Positions 35,783 to 47,569 of a stretch of 64,000 bases of DNA are shown here, one piece after another (the stretch's first letter is position 1; the number at the start of each line of letters is the position of its first letter). Source of the stretch: Metallyticus violacea (Eukaryota > Arthropoda > Insecta > Mantodea > Metallyticidae). Position numbers and translations under genes: made by a program. The stretch is from the NCBI GenBank assembly GCA_030762175.1, contig CM060831.1, forward strand, positions 64,501-128,500. The letters are read 5' to 3'. The notes beneath the pieces were generated by a model. That model ran no database searches, was not told where the DNA came from, and worked only from the letters and a program-made list of their open reading frames with translations.

Positions 35783-37400
35783 TCGTTTTTGCATATTTCA
35801 ATGCATAAACACTGTAACCCAATTACACTTTCACTGTAAGAAGAGAAATTTCCGTACTGACATTCGGGCTATTAGTGAAAATCACCTAAATATGAGTAGC
35901 ATACCTTAAAAAGGAGGGAGGGGGAGAAAACTTAGTCTTGTAATTTATGTGAATCAACATGATTTTAAGCTCCTATTTAAACGTAAAAATGAGTGATCTT
36001 AAATTTCCACAGCAAGAACTGAAATTTCGCTACCAGCATACAGACAGTCACCTGCCGACTACTATGGCAATGAGCTCAGTGAAATTTCAAACACAGTAGT
36101 ATAATGTAAAACAATTACCAAACTACAAGTATTATCACCTACATAGCAAGAACTTCAATACCGATATTGCGAATGTCACTTGCCGGAACTTAGCAGTGAA
36201 ACATAGGTGAAACTATGCAAATATTTATGTAAAAAGTTACTGTGGGCCTAGTATTGAGATATAGGTGAAGCAGTCGTGGTGCCTATTTCGGTGTATAAAA
36301 ATGGAAACCCATTTATTTTTCAACCGATAAAAAAGAACTTTCAATAACGGCTTTCGGGTTGTCAGTGGTAGGCAGCTGAATATTGGCAGAATCGCTAATA
36401 TTACGAAACAAAATGTATACATTTGAACAATTAAAAACTGGTATTGTCAATTAATTATGGATTTCATTAGCGATTACTGAAGCTTGCATATCGGTTAAAT
36501 TAGGATCTAAATGTGCTGTATGGCTTAAATTAAAACTAAACTATATTAATTCATACAATAAACTACTAGAAATGTCATTTATGTGAATAAATATAGTTTT
36601 TGGCTTCTATTTATAGGCAAAAGTTGAGTGATCTAATTGCATTCCTTCAGAAACGACTGAAATTTCACTACTGGCATACGAGCTTGTCACCTGCCGAATA
36701 TCAAAGCAGTGGAGAATCGTTTGAAATACAAACCAAATACTATTACTGTAAAAAATAATTACTAAAATATTAACATTGTCATCTATAAAGAAATTCCTCC
36801 TAGTTCAACTTAAATATACTATTATCCAATTACAGTTCCTGTACAAGAACGAAAATGTACTACTGGCGATGTCGATGATACTAGTAATAAATAGAAATGT
36901 ATAAATAGACTAAACTAGTAGCATTGACAGCTATATGAAGAAACAAAGCCATTAACGCCTATATTAATGTACAAAATGACGACATATTTCAAACGCTAAA
37001 AACGAAGTTAAACTAATGGAATTCCGGTTCTCACTGGCAGGCAGTTGGAAATGTGCACAATAAGTGAAATTACATGTTCATAGTAATTTAAACAATTATC
37101 CAAGCAATACTACTTCATTATGTTAATCAAAATAATGTTTGGTGGTTATTTAAAAGTAACAAAATGTTAATGGTTTTTTTAAAGAAAAAAATCTAAATTG
37201 CCACTTGCGGGCTACTGAAGCACAGCATTTTTTTGTAAAACTAGGACCACATCTTAATATACAAATTTTACTGAACGATTAGTATTACTTTATATGTAGA
37301 GAAACAGAATTTAGTTCCTATTTCAAAGAATAATCACGATAACTAATTATATTTCTATCACAAAAGAGATGTTAAGGTGTTTATTTTAAAAGCATTCTTA
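34492..37400. repeat. SAT-1 degenerate satellite, block 4 (largest)
   Basis: About 15 diverged monomers. Equivalent TTTCACTACCGGCATTC-like modules fall near 34,508, 34,668, 34,830, 35,017, 35,205, 35,390, 35,545, 35,845, 36,025, 36,155, 36,340 and 36,660, giving a period of roughly 130-190 bp. Each monomer typically has GTCACT(T)GCCGGC, a GAAGC(A)TG segment, AAA-TATTATTAATGTAAAAA, ACTAGTATTGTCAT and AATCCAATTACATTTC. Frames through it are short and not conserved. Divergence suggests an old array no longer homogenised. Confidence 0.7.
35657..35781. repeat. (GAT)n/(AAT)n compound microsatellite
   Basis: GATGATGGTGATGATGACGA leads into an uninterrupted run of ATA/AAT triplets of about 80 bp. 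The poly-methionine/isoleucine reading is not a protein. Confidence 0.95.
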
Positions 37401-37532
37401 AGACTCATCTGAGCCACTGGGAAAGAATTAAATAGAATTGCTCAAGCACTGTTTCTCACTGGACACAGTTTCTTTTACGATTATCACGCGCGGTACAAAT
37501 TTTATAAATAACTAAATCCTTAGCGTTGCTGG

Positions 37533-37960
37533 TTTTTTTTTTTTTTTTTTTTTTTTTTTTCCCCATGACACCTTCACACTAATTTCACCGTGATGACTTC
37601 AAACTTAATAATTTACTCGTCTGAGTGACAAAAGAACAAATATTTAACTAAAACAGAACACAGCTTGAGACTCGTTGAATTACTAGCAACTTCCTGAGAT
37701 ATTTGAATCGATGAAATATTAGCAACTGTGTAAAAACGCCCCATACTATCGCTTGAAGACCTATTTGCGATTCCACGAACCGTTTCCAACTCCCCGAATA
37801 CCCCAGACATTTGGTCATATAGCATTCTTAAAGCGTCATGATGCTTGTACTCAAAATAACATTCTAGAAACTCCCTATTGGCTAGATAGCTGGATTTCAA
37901 AACATTCTGGAAGCTAGATTCGAAAACAAGCCTTCTGACTAACCACAATTCCCCTTTAGT
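37533..37960 (-). mobile_element. poly-A-tailed retroposed insert of unknown origin
   Basis: Read on the minus strand, a 111-codon open frame (37,948-37,613) is followed about 50 bp later by a 28-nt poly-A (poly-T at 37,533-37,560). The insert interrupts SAT-1, which resumes near 37,980. The translation is mixed hydrophilic (HHDALRMLYDQMSGVFGELE, SSSDSMGRFYTVANISSI) and I do not recognise it. A tail plus an open frame fits a retrocopied mRNA or an unfamiliar LINE/SINE. No clear target-site duplication was found. Confidence 0.4.
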
Positions 37961-39395
37961 TTACTTACGGGAGTCGAAGCTGGGTAACCCGCTTCAAGTA
38001 TTAATGTAAAAAATTACCAAATACTAGTATTGTCATCTCTATACAGAAATTGGGTAAATTTAGCAATGTTCAATTTAAAAATATGAAGTAGATAATAATG
38101 GTGAGAAACCATCTGTCCTCTTCTGCTCTTTCCTCACTTCAAGAACTGCGATCTCGAAGTCCTGGTTCCTTGTAAATGAATGTTTTCAGGAAATAGCTCG
38201 CCTGGGATGAAAGAAATGTTGGAGATGGCACTGGTAAGAGTTTACTCCGGCGTCATATTTTTTGACGATGTTTATTTGTCGTCGTCGTCACAAAAATACA
38301 CGATTACAGTATCTTCCGAAGATGAGAGAGAGAGAGAGTGTTTCAACCCAAAACTAGTGATGTCAATATTCACTTCCCGCGTCTAATGGGACCTGGTGTC
38401 AGACAACAAAGTTATTAGATCAGCCGTGACATTCAACGGCAGTTTTACTAACGGTGAATGTCACGTTAGTTTCCGCAACTTTATAACCATGAGGGCGCCT
38501 CTCCTATAACCATGTTGTACGAGATCTAATCCTAATACTTCTGTCTATCACTATCGTTGTATTATTACTTTTCATCTATTCTCGTGTAATTACTGTTTAT
38601 CACTACTTACTGATCATGCACTCCGGTGTGTCATTACTAGGCTTAAATATATTCTTTTTAATCAGTGACTGACTAAACCTGGGGGTAAAAAATGACTTAT
38701 TTAGTGACTGACTCAACCCGGGGTAAAAAATGACTAAATACTAATATTGTCACATATTTGAAGAAACTAGGTAAGTTTAGCCTTGTTCAATTTAAAAAAG
38801 TGAATATTAGTAGTGAGAAAGTGTCTGTCCTCGTGTGCTACTTCCTCACTTCCTTCAGGAACTGCGATCTCGAAGTCCTGGTCCCCCTTGTAGCTGGATA
38901 TTTTCAGGCCGTGGCTTGCCTGGGGCGAAAGAAATGTTGGAGAGGGCAATGATAACAGATTACTCCGGCGTCAGATTCATTGACGATGCTTATTTGTCAT
39001 CGCAGAAATACACGGTTACAATATGTTTCGTGGATAGAGCGTTTGAACCCAAAATTGGCGATGTCAATATTCACTTCCCGCGTCTAATAAGACCTGGTGT
39101 CAGACAGCAAAGTTATTAGATCAGCTGAGACATTCAACGGCATTTTACTAATGGTGAATGTCACGTTAGTCTGGGGAACTTTATAACCATGAGGGCGCCT
39201 CTCCCTTGTCCGTGATCTCATACCTAATATTTCTATCACAAGCGTCATATTATTACTTTTCATCTATTCTTTTATAATTACTGTCTAACCCTACTCATTG
39301 ATCATGTACTACGGTGTCTCAATACTAGGCTTAAATACTACTACTTTTTATTTACTGATTGACTGAACCCGACGTAAAAAATTACTAAATGCCAG
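37961..39395. repeat. diverged direct duplication of ~0.65-0.7 kb
   Basis: Equivalent positions recur with an offset of about 715 bp. ACTGCGATCTCGAAGTCCTG occurs near 38,144 and 38,861, GAAAGAAATGTTGGAGA near 38,210 and 38,928, AATATTCACTTCCCGCGTCT near 38,366 and 39,067, and GGGCGCCTCTCC near 38,492 and 39,194. Each unit begins in a SAT-1 module (TATTGTCAT, GGGTAAATTTAG, TTCAATTTAA) and ends in the next one (ACCC..GGTAAAAAATGACTAAAT). A non-satellite sequence was therefore trapped in an array and amplified with it. A 94-codon frame in unit 2 (38,835-39,119) is partly shared by unit 1, but indels break it. Confidence 0.75.
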
Positions 39396-39880
39396 TATTG
39401 TCATACTATTTGAAGAAATTGGGTAAATTTAGCTTGTTCAATTTAACGTGATCCAATTTCACTGCAAAAACGAAAATATGACTGCCGGCATCCAGAATGT
39501 CACTTGCCAGCAGCTGAAGCAATACGGCATCGGTGATAATACGAACTTAATATTATTAATATAAAAATGTACTGAAGGTTTAGTAATGAAATTATGTGGA
39601 AAAACAAGAGTATTTGCACCTATTTCAGTGTATAAGCACGATGGTCCAATTACATTGCAATCCTAAGAAGTTGTACCACGAGCATTCAGGCTGTCACTAG
39701 TAGGCAATGGAATATATGCATTATAGCTAAAATTAGGAACAAAATTGCTTATATTAAACAATTAATTAATATCATTGCCATTTATGTAAATCAAGATGGT
39801 CTTTATTGAATATTTAAATGCAAAAATGCGATTTAAATTATATTTGTACTGCATGAACGAAATTTTACTACCACATTTGA
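39396..39880. repeat. SAT-1 degenerate satellite, block 5
   Basis: Continues the array: ACTGCAAAAACGAAAATATG, GGCATCCAGAATGTCACTTG, GCAGCTGAAGCAATACGGCA, AATATTATTAATATAAAAAT and a further monomer near 39,650-39,870. Confidence 0.65.
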
Positions 39881-40300
39881 ACTAGTACAAGTGCATTCGA
39901 GACAAGTTTATGTTTGAAGAGAAGTAAATCTTTCACAAGAAACACTAATTTATAGGAATTTTCAAACATCTCCAGATAGAAGCAACTTTTTTGTGAACTC
40001 CTAAGAAAACATTCAATTTATGAGGACATTGTGGATAAATTTCAAATTCATTAAAAGAGCGACCTAACATAAAAACTAGGACAGTCTTGCATGTTCATTA
40101 ATATGTACAACCTTTGACACAAAAAATAAATTAATAAAAAAGACAAAATGAAAATATATAATAAATTAGCCAGCTTCAAATTCTGTGTTGAAAAGAGAAC
40201 CTTGGGAACGCTTGTAAATGTTATTCACAATGCACATGCATTGGGCTTTTTGCTTGTAAACGTAATGTACAATCATAAGCATCTGGAAAGAGAACATTAG
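39881..40300. other. unassigned AT-rich DNA
   Basis: No gene or repeat recognised past the end of the SAT-1 array. Confidence 0.45.
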
Positions 40301-40309
40301 GGTAAAGCA

Positions 40310-40376
40310 GAATGGCCCAGCATTTAGTAGTTATGCTCTTCTGCATAAGCTCCCAAGTTCAAATACCACACAACAT
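40310..40376 (+). mobile_element. weak tRNA-like relic (possible third SINE head)
   Basis: AGAATGGCCCAGCATTTAGT resembles an A box, and AGTTCAAATACC about 45 bp later resembles a B box. The arms do not fold convincingly and no body shared with other loci was found. Confidence 0.25.
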
Positions 40377-43300
40377 TTTTGTTTTATTTTTTATAATTAA
40401 TTTTACAAGCTACATGTAGAACATCATGTTGCCTTAATATCACATATTTTCATGTATTATTTGAGCTTTATGGCATTACATATACACACAAATAAATGTA
40501 GAGAGAGATAACATGGCAAATAAAGAGTTGAAAATGGTTAATGCAAGAGCAACTTTACAGAAATTGAAGATAAGTACAATGTATAACCAAATAAGCACAA
40601 CAAAGTAACTACAAAAATGGAATACCTAATCAATCTATACATGTACATACACACACACATACACTAAACTAAATGTAATCTTGGATGAATCCTTTAAACC
40701 AGAGGATCAAGTGGTTCTTTTTATAAGTATAATTGGTTAAACAGGGTGGTAATGATAAAATTGTAACGGTTCACAATTCTGAAAAATAAATAATTAACAG
40801 CGATCATGGCTGTGTGGAATTTTGCTGTATTAATAATTCACCATGGATGTGTGGGATTCAGACTGCACACTGTTCACATCATGCTGTAATAATGTCTATA
40901 CTAACTCTCATGCCATATTAGATAAGTATTTACTTCTATTGTTCTCCAAACCTATATGCAAGTTTAAACTCCTTTTTAGAGTTATTTAAATAATTCTTTC
41001 GCTGTACCTTAGTGATTCACAGATATATCTTCTTGCAAGAATTATGCTGTAATTTACCTGGTACTGCATTCAGCATGAATTTCCTAAAAAATTACTAACA
41101 GTTTTACGATGTCATTGCTAAGATGAATTTTGCAACATAACCACAGGTAAATTAGTATTCTTCTCTGAAAAATATTTAATTACTTAAAAGTTATTCATTG
41201 TGTGTTATGTTTATTTTATATAGTTTGTCATTTAGAGTTATACTATCAATGCTAACCATGCTGATTTAAGTTACCATAAATAGAAGAAGTGAATTACTTG
41301 TCACTTGGTCTTATTCTTTTCATTTCACTAAAGTGTGAAACTAACTTATCATTTATTCTTTAAGAATAATACAAGTAAACAATTTTTTTGTTGCCACCCT
41401 TAAACCATGATGAGATATAGGACATGAAGGGGGGATATGCTAATTGGTCCAAAACTGACCCTGAGCTAGCTATGCAAACTATGGGACACCTATATAACCT
41501 ATAATAGCTAACAAACTGAACCCTATTAGCTGTTGGCAACTGTATCCCTAGGGCTCACAAACCATGTCACATAATTGGCCACAATAGCAGAGGGGGTATA
41601 GAGCACGTTAATTGATAATATACTCTGCATATGGGAAGTTTAAGTCAACATGTAATTTCACCAGCTCAGTAATCAGAAAAATCAAATATCTGTCACTTTC
41701 TTGGAATTAAGAGAGAAGTATACTGCCGAAAACACTCAAAAACAAACTTCAACATTATGGCTTATAAAAGAAAGTTGCAAGTGAAACAACAAAACAGTGA
41801 TAGCACGTTCTCTCTATGCATGTATGCCCTGGCCCTATGTCAGACATTGCCCAGCCAACAGAGAAATCAATTGGGACATGGAAGTAGCTGGTTCCAGATG
41901 TTGCATGTTCTGGGCCATTTTACTGAACTAGTAATACTGCCACCTAACAGGAGCATGTGAGAGGATTATATCAGTAATAACTCCCACCACACATGTTCCA
42001 TTGGCTGTCAACTCTTATCTTCACCACACATCCAAAGTTTAGTGCAGGATACTGGGGGATAGTCACTTGTGGCTGCCATATGCAATCCCAAGAAAGAACC
42101 TGTTAATTAACAGATAACTCTCAGAAGGGTTATCTTTAACCTTGAGGTACTATAACAATGGCAGATAAAAGACAGCAGTGATACATGTAGATAACTAGAG
42201 ATCCCTTACCTTGAAGTCTTGAAGCCCTGACGAGAAATCACACATGGGGAAGAGTAATGCTGGTGATATGTTCAGTTTTTAGCCCTTGGATGTGTATATA
42301 TACTGTAAAGATGCAAATTAAAACATGAATGTGTATTCTCTTAAAATTATACATACATTTACTAGATAAACTTCTATATAATATTGTACAGTTTTAAATT
42401 TAAACCGAAAAGTGGCATTACACCTTCAAACTACTGATGTAGAGAAACTTGAGCACAGGGAATACAAAAAACCTGGGAGTCCTATTTTCATCACGTAAAA
42501 TATAACTTTAGTAAGGAGGTTGGTAGGGATGAAATCTTGGTGAGAAAACAATAAACTTGAGAGACAATGGTGACTGATGGTAACAATGAGCTGAGTAGCA
42601 CAGGAGGAGGAGAATGATGACAGCAGTGTGCCATTTGCATGATCGTAATGTGAGTTTTTCTTTTTAACTTGAATACATCTTTTGTGAAAGGAGTGATATA
42701 CATCAAATGAGCTTGGATAATTATGTGATTAACTATTATAAAGGAATTTCTTCATATTGAAAATTTAAAATGCATCAGAGGGACTATGGTTCCAAAGCGT
42801 GTCAAAACTGTCAAAATATCATTAATACTCAATTTCCAATTATTTCATAATTGCTATAAATGAAAACAAATGGATAAATGCATATACTCAAGGTATTCCT
42901 AAGAAACTTGTGGGAAAGTATTCTGATTATTTCTGTTCTATGGTTACTAACTACTTCAGAGAAACTATACTTTAGCTGGAAATACTGTTTCCAGCATCTT
43001 GAATGCTACTAAAAGATTGTAAATTATAATTAAACATTACTTTAGTACAACACTGAGAAGTACAGCTTGTATATACCTACATACTATATACAAAACAAAT
43101 CAGGATAATTATTCAAATTTTAATTATATCAATGTAATAACCAAGCTTCCTAAGCAAAGACTGACCAGACACCCCAGTTTTTACATTAATATTCGACTGC
43201 CCCTAGTAAAATCTTCATGACATATAATTTTCCCAGTTTTTATTGAAAAGCAAAATAAATACAGTATTTTCTAAATTATTTATTTTTACTATTACCAACA

Positions 43301-44640
43301 GCACTAAGATTAAGTAATAAAATAAAATTGTATATTTTCACAATAAAACAGGACATCACTAGATGTTTAGCCTAATAGTACTGCAATGAGGTGGAAGTTT
43401 ATTCTGCTATCTGCAAGGCAGTTGCAATAGCATTGAGGCATTGCTTATTGGTATTTTGCATAATCTGGTATATTGAAGTAGAAACACGTTTCCAAGAAAT
43501 TTAATTTGTTGCCTTTGTTATCTGTTCTGAGAATAGCAAATCAGTTTTTATTTTGAAGTGCATGCAGACAGATTGTGTAACATACTAACACTATGGATGT
43601 TGTGTGAACAACAATCTATTGCTAAATACATTCAGCACTTTAAAAGACTTAATGTATCACTTAAAAAGGCATGAAACATACAAACAAACTGTAATTGCTT
43701 ATATGCATATAAGGTGATTACATTGATTCATAATAAAGATTATATTTTTCAAAAAATAATTAACTATAGACTTACAACACTAGAGGAAATTAAAATTACC
43801 ACAGAATGCAATTAAATATATCTACAAAAATAGAACTTTTTATCATGAGTATTGTATCCTTAATATGTCATGGAAAAAGTTTAAAATATAATTCTGGAAA
43901 TAATTCTTTCAAGAAAGAATTAAAAAAAAACTATTTAATTTATAAATGTCCTTACAGAATGGAAGACTTGTTCCTTCAATAATAAAATATATCTATATTC
44001 AGGCTGTATTGTAATTAAGCTGGCATATCCTATTCATTTTTTACTACAATAAGTATAGCTTCTAACAATGTTTGATGCTTGTAATGCAAGTTAAACAAGC
44101 ACCAAATAAATAAATTAAAAATTCTGACATTGTATATTATTTCATGCATTTGAGCTTCATGTTAAAATATGTAATTACTTCTATAGCCTGTATTTGTTTT
44201 TATTGTACTATGTTATATTGTGAAAACATCTATTGCTTGTTGTAAGCTTAATGGTAAGTAAAGAATCTTATCTTAAAAATCCATTAAATGACTTGGGATC
44301 TATATAAAACGTTTAGAAATAAAAAAAAATGAAATGTAATTTAAATAATTGTATGCCCACAATCAGAAATGAATGCTGCAGTGCAGTAGTTAATAAATAA
44401 ATTTCAAGTACGAAAATGCAGAAATATCTTTAAAAAAAATGAGGAAACATAAAAAGCTGAAACAAGAAGAGGATGAAACTTCATTATGTGCATTGACCAA
44501 GTACAACATTCTTAAAATAACACACTCTCCTACTTTTCGTAAGTACAAACCACATGGACATAATAGTTGGCAAAAATTAATCAATTCATATGTATATACA
44601 TACATATACACATAATAACCTAGATCTCACCTAGGAAATA
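40377..44640. other. unassigned AT-rich DNA, 4.3 kb
   Basis: Longest stretch without a recognisable element. Open frames are 60-75 codons and carry no signatures. Dinucleotide runs such as ACACACAC (near 40,650) and TATATACATACATATACACA (near 44,592) are the only obvious structure. It could be host intron, UTR or intergenic DNA. The segment just before LINE-C (near 44,540-44,590, ATAATAGTTGGCAA) recurs near 47,165-47,200. Confidence 0.45.
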
Positions 44641-44644
44641 TAAC

Positions 44645-46925
44645 CTATTATATTTCAATATAATAAAACAAGAAACAGGCAAAAATTTGCAACAAGATAC
44701 AATAATCTTAAGCATTAACAATCAAGATATACAATGCCCTGCAGATGTAGCAAATGTGTTTAATGATTATTTTCTTAATGTAACAAAAAATTTAAATTTA
44801 TATTCTGGTTTTGAATAATTGAATCAAATTTGTAACACTACATCACTAATAGCTTTCCTCTTTTAAACTATTAGTGATGTAAGTGTTACAAATTCGACTC
44901 AAATAATTAAAAAATTATATTAAACATCACTGTTACAAATGTCCACCATATTTAACTTATATTGCGGTGATAAAAATAATTCTTTAAAAATTTTACAATC
45001 ATCAACTCCCCGTCAAAATAATGAATTCATACCAGGTATAACTACTCCACTAGAAATTAGTAATATTATTAGAAAACTAAAATCAATACTCTTCTGGCTA
45101 TAATGAGATCAACAGCAAAGTCATCAAGGCCTGTGCAAAGGAAATTAGTACCCCTCTTAGTCACTTGTGTAATGAATCTTTAACATTGGGTGTATTTCCG
45201 GAGAGGCTAAAATATTCAATAGTGAGGCCTCTCTGCAAAAAGGGAGAAAAAAATAAATGTTTCTAATTATTGACCTATAGCTGTTTCACCTAATTTTCTA
45301 AGGTGTTTGAGAAAGTAATGGCTTTACCATTACCTTGAAAGTAACAATATTCTAATTAGTGATCAGTTTGACTTTTCAGCAGAAAATTCAATATATAAAC
45401 TTACTAATGAAATTTTAACTGCATTTAATGAAAGAGCACATACAGAAGGAATATTTTGTGACTTAGCAAAGGCTTTTGATTGTATCAATCATGAAATTCT
45501 GATAGATAAATTAGCTTTCTATGGAATAAAAAACCAATATTTAAAATGGTTTATATCCTACCTTGACAAAAGGAAACGAAAGTAGTGATAAATTGTCCCT
45601 TCAAAAATAAAAACAATGCATTAGAGTGGGTAATGATTAACCATGGAGTGCCTCAAGGATCTGTTCTGGGTCCTCTTCTTTTTCTGATATATATAAATGA
45701 TCTCTCCTTATCTGTCCAAGATATAGGAAATACTGTTCTATTTGCAGATGATGCAAGCATATTTATAAATGGAAAGAGCCTTAATGATTGTGCCATTAAA
45801 TTAAATCTGATTCTCAGTTCATTGTATGTATGGTTCAAAGCAAACAAATTGTTTCTAAATCTAGATAAAACAAATGTTACGAAATTCATTACTCACAGAT
45901 CTCCAGATCCACAATTACAGATAGGATATTATAACAGTGTACTTTCACAAACCAAATATATTAAATTCCTTGGTTTAATAATTAATAGCAGTCTGAATTG
46001 GAAAGATCACATTGATCTTATTACACCTAAACTTAGCAGTGCATGCTATGCAATATGTGCATTAGTAATGTTGGAGTCAATTAAGACTTTAAAACTATAA
46101 ATATATATATCCAAATAACATATGTCCAAATTTTATGTAAGTGAATGGAGTTAGTGTGAAAAAAAACTATATTACATTGTTTATACTTTAAAACTAGTTT
46201 ATTATGCTTATTTCAACTCAATAATGAAGCACAGTCTAATATTTTGGGGAAATTCAGTTAAAAGTGAACATGTCTTCTTGTTACAGAAAAAAAGTCACTG
46301 TTGCACATAGCCAGACATATGTGCAGAAACCTCTTTAGGAAATTTGAAATTTTAACTCTTCCTTGTGAATATATTTTATCCCTCATGAACTTTTATATAA
46401 GAAATAAACAAAAATTTGTTCAAAATCAAAATATATATGACAAGAATACTAGACAAAAAGCAAATCTACAACACCCTACTTCAGCACTTTCATGCCATCA
46501 AAAAGGTGTTTATTATGAATGCATTTTAATACACAATGCTCTTCCCTCTAGCCTAAAAGTCTTAATAAACAATGACAATTCCTTTAAATCTGCTCTTAAA
46601 AATACCTATGTAAAAAGACCTATTATTCTGTAAAGGAATATATGAGTAACAATATTATACTGCACAACATATCAATGTATATGTAAAATGTATATAATAA
46701 AATTTGTATGAATTAAGTGACTTGTCTGTTTTTGTTGTTTGATTAAATTCTTCTAGTTGTTCTTTTTTATTTTTATTGAAATTATTTATGTAGTTGCAAA
46801 CAAATTTTTGTAAAATATAGATTTAAAGATACTGTGGTAACTGTATATGACAAGTTCCATGATCGTAGGTCTCTGTGGCTGCTCCACGAACTCGCTGGAT
46901 GTCCAGGAACTAACTAACTAACCTC
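44645..46925 (+). mobile_element. LINE-C copy 1
   Basis: 5'-truncated non-LTR retrotransposon covering the EN-RT linker, the RT and the C-terminal region, plus a short 3' UTR ending GGAACTAACTAACTAACC. No endonuclease is seen. Several stops and frameshifts are present. A shorter related copy follows at 47,570-48,975. Overall style (GYNEIN, NYRPI-like, GVPQGSVLGPLLFLIYINDL) is that of Jockey/CR1-group LINEs. Confidence 0.8.
44665..46633 (+). pseudogene. LINE-C copy 1 reverse transcriptase, broken
   Basis: Linker: CPADVANVFNDYFLNVTKNL. RT blocks: a degraded GYNEINSKVIKACAKEI region (about 45,095-45,140), then FPERLKYSIVRPL. A catalytic block-A remnant (LAKAFDCINHEIL-like, about 45,465-45,500) follows, and then a 171-codon open frame (45,585-46,100) with MINHGVPQGSVLGPLLFLIY (block B), TVLFADDASIF (FADD, block C), WFKANKLFLNLDKTN and KFLGLIINSSLNWKDHI. 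The C-terminal part (46,301-46,633) has CRNLFRKFEILTLPCEYI and PTSALSCHQKGVYYECILIH, typical of the end of these LINE proteins. Confidence 0.85.
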
Positions 46926-47230
46926 AAGGGAAATCGGGAGACCCAGTGGTTTACTGTGGCTTTCGAAGACCTGAAGACCTCAGTTTATCTTCTTTTTATC
47001 AGTAAAAATCTTGGTAAAAATGGAATTTTAATCAATGCACATGCACAAACTTAAACCTAACCTCGAGTGTATCCTACATATCAAGAGACCCAGAGGTTTA
47101 GGTGGTTCTCTTAGGCTTGAAGGCCTATGTTCATTTCCTTCTCATAAATACAAACTAAATAAACACAATAGTTGGCAACAACAGAATTCCTAATCAATTC
47201 AATAGATCTAATCCTTCGAAGGACCCAGTG
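46921..47230. repeat. ~140-bp degenerate tandem repeat
   Basis: AACCTC(A/G)AG followed by GAGACCCAG(T/A)GGTTTA recurs at about 46,938 and 47,082. GGACCCAGTGGTTTATT lies at about 47,219. The spacing is close to 140 bp. The array sits between the two LINE-C copies and may be the LINE insertion target or part of its 3' end. Confidence 0.5.
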
Positions 47231-47569
47231 GTTTATTACTTTTGTAATAATAACTCCACCTACTGCTTACATACACGGAAGGGACATTTTGATGTGGGAT
47301 GAATATACTGCAGTTTCAAAGAAAAGAAAACTGAAGCTGTATACAGCAGAGTCTCAACTTTTAAGCTTAATACAGATGTAGATATTCTTGTTCTTTGGAT
47401 CCCCTGGACAAGAGGGCTCAAGGATATTGAACAAATTATAAATCATTCAACCTATCATTTGTAATAACAAGTATGGCATGCAATTTTATAACCATTAACA
47501 ATATAGATCAACCATCATATTAAACAACATAAAATTAGAGCAACAGTGATTAATTCATTATTAAATATG

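Noticed and set aside
35651..35839. Isoleucine/methionine-rich protein
   Set aside because: Translation of a triplet microsatellite.
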